Shown piece by piece: positions 14,901 through 18,822 of a stretch of 18,822 bases of DNA. Source of the stretch: JBCDAP01 sp038747915 (GTDB lineage Bacteria; Planctomycetota; Phycisphaerae; Phycisphaerales; UBA1924); NCBI GenBank assembly GCA_038747915.1, contig JBCDJJ010000070.1, forward strand, positions 1-18,822, written 5' to 3'. Below the pieces are notes generated by a model that searched no databases, was not told where the DNA came from, and worked only from the letters and a program-made list of their open reading frames with translations. The translations under genes were made by a program, and so were the position numbers. The first letter of the stretch is position 1. Each line of letters begins with the position of its first letter.

Positions 14901-17900
14901 ACGACCAAGACCATCATAGGTCAATTCGGTATTATTATTTCTAGGATCGGTAATCTTGATCTTGTTGCTGCGCGAATCGTAATGGTAACCCGTTGTATTC
15001 CGAGGCCCGGAGTCCTGCCCGGCAGGGAGTGGGAGATCGCTGTAGTCACCCTCGACAGATTCGATCATACGATCGAGGCCATCGTAGGCATACGAGTTCG
15101 AGAATGACTCTGGAGTGAATAATTCAAGTTCAATATTAAATATTCTTGTCAGGTTAGAATCTGTATCATAGAAGCGCGTCACCGAGTTGTTCAGCGAGTC
15201 GCTCGTGCTCCTTAGTCGATGCGCCTTGTCGTACCGATACGTCACCGTCGAGTTCTGGATCACCCCGGAACCAGCGAGGTATGTCGCCGAGTCCCGAGAG
15301 TTGTCGGGGTTGTACGTCGCCGTCGTGATCTGCTTTGGCTGTGTCGTTGGTGCTGTGAAGAAGACCACACCGGTCGATGAAGGCACGGAGCATCCATACG
15401 AAGGACTAATGGGGTAGATGAACTCGTTGGTGACCGTGTTGCGGTCCCGGCTGTCGTACTCGAGAGTCGTGTACGTCAGGAGCAGGTTGCCCGAGCTACC
15501 CGGCGAAGTATCCGCTGCTGCGGGTCCACAAGTGGCTGCTGAGGTCTTGTTGTGGTTGCTGTCGTACCCATAGGTCACTGTATTGCCCATTGGATCGACA
15601 CGGGTTCTCACACGGTCGAAGTCGTCATAGAAGGTCTTGCTCGCCCGCTCCGCCTCGGCCATCGTGCCCCCAGGGTTCACGATGGTCTGAGTACGCCGGC
15701 CGTTCGCGTCGTACACGAATCCGGTGATCAGGGGGACATAGCCCGATCCGGACCACGTGCCATCAGATAGATCCACATCGGCCGGATCGATACCCTGAAG
15801 TGTACGAATGATGAGATCACGCGCGTCATGCACCATCACGCTCGCGTTCGTGACCTGATTGCCGTTGACCGCTTCTGGCCTCCGCGTCGTCACAAGGTTC
15901 TTGTTGGCATCATAGACGTACTCGGTGACCGCCCAGACCTTCGACTCGCCCGTCGTGCCGTCAGTCGACGATGTGATCGTGGCGATATCGTAGGCTTGGG
16001 AGGGTGCTCCAACACCGGTAAGTGAGGACTCGTCGTAGCCGCCGATCTCTCGCGCGGTCTTTGTGCGGTAGTTGAGTTCATCGTACTCGTGAAGGGTCGT
16101 GTAAACCGGGTTGGTGGAATCCAGCTCGTACACACCGGTCGTTGCGTTCGGGACGAGATTCTTGACATCCTCGCGGACCATGCTTCCGTTCGCATCGTAG
16201 AAGTACTCGGTCTCAGCGAGTAGCTCTCCACCGTCGGCGTGGTGCCTGATGCGGACAAGCTGCCCGGCCTGATTGAACAGTCGATCGGTGTAGTCCCCAT
16301 CCGGCTCGATTATCCGAGTCACATTCCCGATGATGTCGTACTCATACTGAGTGATCAGATCGGTCTCGTTCTCGTTGATCGTGTTCACACCATCGACATA
16401 GGACCTGATGGTTTTGTTGCGGTAGCCGAAGTCGTTCGCGGCTGTCGTCTGGCCATACTCGAAGCGATCCACGCGGGAGTGCGGGGCGCCTGTACTCAGC
16501 GTCGTGGTCGGCAGCGTGTGGGTCTTGCGCTGACCGAGGGTCGTGTATGTGAAGGACTCGGTCGCGGCGAAGGACGCCCCCACAATGTCGGGCTTGTCGT
16601 GCTTCACTTCGAGTATGTTGCCCTTGGTGTCGTAGACATACTCGCTCCGGTTTTCATTACCGTCGATATAGGCGGTCGCGAAGCCCGAGCCACAGCAGCC
16701 ACCACCGAAGTCGTGCTCGTACTCCCACTTCTCGGTGATGGACTGACCGTCCGGGCCCGTCTCGGCCCGCTGGGTGACCTGCAGGAACTTGCGTGGATCA
16801 TCACCGTTCGGGCCGGATCGGGCCGCAAGATCATCTCTGAAGTTGGTAATGGTCACTGATGTTCCGGCGGGGTCGAGGACCGAGTTCAGTTGGCCGTCTT
16901 CGTTGTAGGTGAACGAATCGTCGGCCACAGGAGTCGCACTGACGTACGACAGCCACCAGCTGGCGGTGTCGAGGTCCACGCCGGAGGCGACCGGTGTGCC
17001 GTAGCGCTCGCGGAGAAGCAGCGTACCGCTTGGATGGTTGATATTCGCATCACCGGCGTAATCGAGGCGGGTGACGTACCGCTTGCGGTTGCAAACCCAG
17101 ACGGTGTAATCGTCATCTCTCGAGGTGAGGGCACCCCCATTGGTGGCGTTGGTCACCTCGTAGTAAAAAGTACCCGAGCCGATCTCTTGTTTGCTGAGGC
17201 GGAGCTCGTCTCTGGGCAGGAGTGTCTGGTCGAGAAGCAGCGACCGGGTGCCGTTCACCGCCTGGTACTCGTTCTTGATGATCGGCGAGCCGGTCGGACC
17301 TGAGGCGTCCGTATTCGGCGGCCATACCTCGGTCATTTGTCCGGAATCCCAGTACCAGTTGTTGTCGAGGTCTTTGACCTCGGCGCCGTACACGTACTCC
17401 CACTTCCGTCGGTTGGTGGCGTCGAAGCGGTTCGCCTGATCGGTCGGTAGCGAGAAGTTGGTATCCGTGGCGATCACCGGCAGAAGCACACGGCGGAGAT
17501 GATCTTTGTCGTAGGCGTACCCAGATGGGTTCAGGGTGCTGTCTTTCTCGAAGGTTCCGCTCCCAGCGGTGATCCCCGTGGCGAGTTCGACGTTTTCGTC
17601 GTACTGATAGTCGATCCGACGGATGGTGTTCCCGGAGGCGTCCTTTTGCACGATCGCGGTGAGCAGGTGCGGGCTGTTCGCGGCCAGCGAATATTCGAAA
17701 TCGACCTGCCGGCCACGAGAATCGGTGATGTAGTCGATCTGTGGGGCATTTGATATAAGGTCACGCTGATTCGTATATTGGGCGTAGGTTAGCTCGATCT
17801 TGTTGCCATCCTCCGTCAGATCGTAGTTTCGACCGATGACGCGGCGCAGCATGCCTTCCACGTAGGAGCCGTCGAAGGGGTGGAACTCGTAGGTAGCCCC

Positions 17901-18821
17901 CGTCGAGGTCCTATACTCCGCCTTAGGCTCATTAGCGGTGGTGCCGGGGATGATGCTGAGGACTGCGTCGAACTCGGGGCGGGTGTAAGTGCCGATGGCA
18001 TCATCCAAAGCGAGCGTACGCCAGTTGGTGGTACACGAGGTAAAGTGGCTGAGCTGCCCGTTACCCGAGAGGAAAGTGACCGTCATGCCGCCAGAGCCGG
18101 CCGTACAGCCGGCCGTGGCTAGTTCGTTGGCAGACGCTTGCCTCGGACGCATGACACGCACGTTCCAGTTGTGGTCCCAGTTGACGCCCATCGGCTGATC
18201 GAAGAGGCGGAGGTCTTCACCCGGGTGATCGATCGCTTGATAGAGCGCCGCTTCGGCGAGCCCGTCCGCCGCGAGATGCCCAAGCTCCCACTGCTTGAAG
18301 TAGGTCGAGAACAGGCCGTGGCGTGAGCGATAGGTACGGCGGAACTCGAAGTCGAGGCCGATACCTGGGATCTCAAGGTCGGTCTGCACGAGAATGAACT
18401 CGCCGGTGGAGAGTCCGACTGGTCCGCCAAGGCTCTCTCCGGTATCCGCACCATTGTGCTCGCCGCCGCCGAGTTCCCAGAAGCCATTCAAAGCCCCAGT
18501 CGATTGATCGGGAGCGCCGCCTGGAGGCAGAACACCGCCGCCCGGTGTGCCCGGGGAGCCGCCACCGCGCGGACGACCGCCACCGCCCCAGGGCGAGTTG
18601 CAGGTCTTGCACTCGCACTCGGCGGGATTCTTGGTGGACGCCGAAGCCGGACCACAATCTTCCGGCTCTTCCACGTGAACCGTCAGGGAGAAACTGGACT
18701 CGTTACAGACCGAGAAGGAATCCCCGTCGATGTTGACACGCACGTCGTACTGCGGCGTCAGCGGGCAGGGATCGGCCCCATTGAAGAGTTCTTCACCCGT
18801 CCCCAGGCTCTGACAATTCAC
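11973..18821 (-). CDS. Giant RHS/YD-repeat protein, 5' end outside the window
   Basis: The last 2282 codons of a very large gene; the GTG at the edge need not be the true start. In order: a region with scattered Cys; a Gly/Pro linker (78-103); an RHS entry domain of DUF6531 type (133-225: GPVGLSTGEFILVQTDLEIP, FEFRRTYRSR, NWDHNWN); many YD repeats (YDxxGNxxxxxxP type, such as YEYDIIGNVTRI and YGYDSNHNKTS); two dockerin-like repeats (about 1712-1767); a third EF-hand-like DVNGDGRTT (about 1871); and the RHS core (about 2000-2110: RHMYTGRLWDSTAKLYEYRHRWL, GRFVQRDPLKYVDGMN, YFDPLGL). A variable 171-residue tail follows. RHS proteins fold into a shell that holds and autocleaves a C-terminal passenger. 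No frameshift is seen over 6.8 kb. It is likely secreted or surface-bound, with unknown secretion route. Confidence 0.93.
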   Translation of the reverse strand: MNCQSLGTGEELFNGADPCPLTPQYDVRVNIDGDSFSVCNESSFSLTVHVEEPEDCGPASASTKNPAECECKTCNSPWGGGGRPRGGGSPGTPGGGVLPPGGAPDQSTGALNGFWELGGGEHNGADTGESLGGPVGLSTGEFILVQTDLEIPGIGLDFEFRRTYRSRHGLFSTYFKQWELGHLAADGLAEAALYQAIDHPGEDLRLFDQPMGVNWDHNWNVRVMRPRQASANELATAGCTAGSGGMTVTFLSGNGQLSHFTSCTTNWRTLALDDAIGTYTRPEFDAVLSIIPGTTANEPKAEYRTSTGATYEFHPFDGSYVEGMLRRVIGRNYDLTEDGNKIELTYAQYTNQRDLISNAPQIDYITDSRGRQVDFEYSLAANSPHLLTAIVQKDASGNTIRRIDYQYDENVELATGITAGSGTFEKDSTLNPSGYAYDKDHLRRVLLPVIATDTNFSLPTDQANRFDATNRRKWEYVYGAEVKDLDNNWYWDSGQMTEVWPPNTDASGPTGSPIIKNEYQAVNGTRSLLLDQTLLPRDELRLSKQEIGSGTFYYEVTNATNGGALTSRDDDYTVWVCNRKRYVTRLDYAGDANINHPSGTLLLRERYGTPVASGVDLDTASWWLSYVSATPVADDSFTYNEDGQLNSVLDPAGTSVTITNFRDDLAARSGPNGDDPRKFLQVTQRAETGPDGQSITEKWEYEHDFGGGCCGSGFATAYIDGNENRSEYVYDTKGNILEVKHDKPDIVGASFAATESFTYTTLGQRKTHTLPTTTLSTGAPHSRVDRFEYGQTTAANDFGYRNKTIRSYVDGVNTINENETDLITQYEYDIIGNVTRIIEPDGDYTDRLFNQAGQLVRIRHHADGGELLAETEYFYDANGSMVREDVKNLVPNATTGVYELDSTNPVYTTLHEYDELNYRTKTAREIGGYDESSLTGVGAPSQAYDIATITSSTDGTTGESKVWAVTEYVYDANKNLVTTRRPEAVNGNQVTNASVMVHDARDLIIRTLQGIDPADVDLSDGTWSGSGYVPLITGFVYDANGRRTQTIVNPGGTMAEAERASKTFYDDFDRVRTRVDPMGNTVTYGYDSNHNKTSAATCGPAAADTSPGSSGNLLLTYTTLEYDSRDRNTVTNEFIYPISPSYGCSVPSSTGVVFFTAPTTQPKQITTATYNPDNSRDSATYLAGSGVIQNSTVTYRYDKAHRLRSTSDSLNNSVTRFYDTDSNLTRIFNIELELFTPESFSNSYAYDGLDRMIESVEGDYSDLPLPAGQDSGPRNTTGYHYDSRSNKIKITDPRNNNTELTYDGLGRRLSSRTVGALSGGGSAGGIDLLTTTAYDMSSRVTQLTDDNFNTTTYEYDGLARRIKTIMADATEHEVAFNRVSNLVESEDARGVVQTFAYDLNDRMLSRTISTAGVTGYIGALLEEFTYDGLGRVLTANNYYDVAKALPIATVSREYDSRSNMIQEVQSGRVVQHSHNQANNDIACTYPSGRVLTKSYDTLNRLTRIDDAATAGIVEYAYVGPDRVRRRTAGNGVTTTYNYGGFYDDANSFDGGTRVNYGVGRVRAITHGTITGFEFLWDAAGNKTQHNQLDPGSFIAHANRQNRAFGYDSADRLVTSAYDYPDSGAGSLPGELTYTLDGVHNRSSVTYTGDLPLAGGLEIGDYTLSDDPLVEDKSVNQYTKTAQGNAGTSAAGIDHEYDDNGNLVATNASTRFGDANGDGLINVEDFIQVLLNFGSTCGSGTSVPGDANDDCVVNVNDFIAVLLNFGSTTGNTLMSYDHRNQLTRIMQVDGAKNLTETRHEYDAFNRRVLTSLNTFTNNVPDPAEVTEFVYSGQAAWQLIAEYDYDTASQTSSLLAEYVYGNYIDEVVQMRRDVNGDGRTTTGVDAAAFQWVVLGDTCGVSNVVGQSPVRTNQTGVTIDADLASSGAVTGAFTSETDPNNAVSNPIWTRTANGIRVTFDTTGNQGSVMLLVSLELDDGCVIDNLAFFFDITDADDPAYYYHQDDLFTVYAITDDAGSVVERYEYADYGSPQVLEVWGTPRSNGAIESAVGNRHMYTGRLWDSTAKLYEYRHRWLWSDAGRFVQRDPLKYVDGMNMLSYVASNPLQYFDPLGLYSMMSIFIRPSAGRGISGDVGHVSVELLHLPDDCDDCEWEGTLIAPWGRHPDNDSIEGWDHDTLTQPGLIKPDVESEFEYVCQLEITDDQFRSAYEYLLEEAASDDPRWGPGKSCVHFAKEVMEAGDLGGYIPQELSASADGGRSVPFDVPMPEDIKRDLEDIGWQCVKLKN
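11976..12488 (-). other. RHS C-terminal tip domain (possible permuted papain-fold)
   Basis: The 171 residues after the core motif DPLGLY (2112-2282 of the visible protein) are unlike the repeats. They contain GDVGHVSVELL (His2132), APWGRHP, EYVCQLEITDDQFRSAYEYL and GKSCVHFAKEVMEAGD (Cys2225). The order His first and then a Cys opening a helix is that of circularly permuted NlpC/P60 or LRAT-like hydrolases, so a hydrolase or acyltransferase toxin is possible. The lines of sequence I counted here are about 40-50% G+C, against about 60-70% just upstream in the core. Function remains a guess. Confidence 0.5.
13522..13688 (-). repeat. Two dockerin-like EF-hand repeats inside the RHS protein
   Basis: GDANGDGLINVEDFIQVLLN and GDANDDCVVNVNDFIAVLLN, each followed by FGST, sit about 32 residues apart. 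Both have the D-x-N/D-x-D calcium-loop pattern followed by an amphipathic helix, as in dockerin type I units common in planctomycete extracellular proteins. In the second, Cys replaces Gly in the loop. They interrupt the YD repeats shortly before the RHS core. Confidence 0.75.
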
Positions 18822-18822
18822 C

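Overview
The window looks like a high-G+C Planctomycetota genome, most likely class Phycisphaerae. This is inferred from the combination of prepilin-type proteins with FTLIELLVVV leaders, a PEP-CTERM surface protein, a Cys-rich 'GACC' repeat protein, dockerin-like NVxDFIxVLLNFG repeats and a giant RHS/YD-repeat protein. No rRNA or other direct taxonomic marker is present. Every protein gene I accept is on the minus strand; the tRNA and one IS relic are on the plus strand.

Layout: (1) 1-80, G/C homopolymer tracts. (2) 81-2021, the first two modules of cobalamin-dependent methionine synthase, ending exactly where the B12 module would begin. (3) 2098-2841, a family 2 glycosyltransferase. (4) 2960-3033, tRNA-Val(CAC). 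(5) 2993-3261, a tyrosine-recombinase remnant reading into the tRNA, cut off by (6) a 1.28-kb IS3-family element (3262-4542) with frameshifts in both ORFs. (7) 4720-10890, an accessory block: PEP-CTERM protein, GntR/LacI-type regulator, secreted 13-repeat GACC protein and two paralogous pseudopilins, all co-directional, with an operator-like palindrome at the upstream end. (8) 11114-11243, a relic of the same IS3 type on the opposite strand. (9) 11537-11815, a second copy of the tRNA 3' end followed by a more decayed integrase remnant. (10) 11973-18821, the 3' 6.8 kb of an RHS gene whose last 171 codons are a distinct, AT-richer C-terminal domain.

Interpretation: the tRNA-Val is an integration hotspot. 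Its 3' end occurs twice in direct orientation, 8521 bp apart, and each copy is followed by an integrase C-terminal fragment in the same orientation. This suggests two islands in tandem. The island next to the tRNA carries a five-gene block of surface proteins plus one regulator, bracketed by the 5' ends of two inverted IS3 copies. Within it the regulator stop and the GACC-protein start overlap (ATGA), and the pilin genes follow at short spacing, so regulator and surface proteins are probably co-expressed. The outer island carries the RHS gene. Function of the block is inferred from family membership only.
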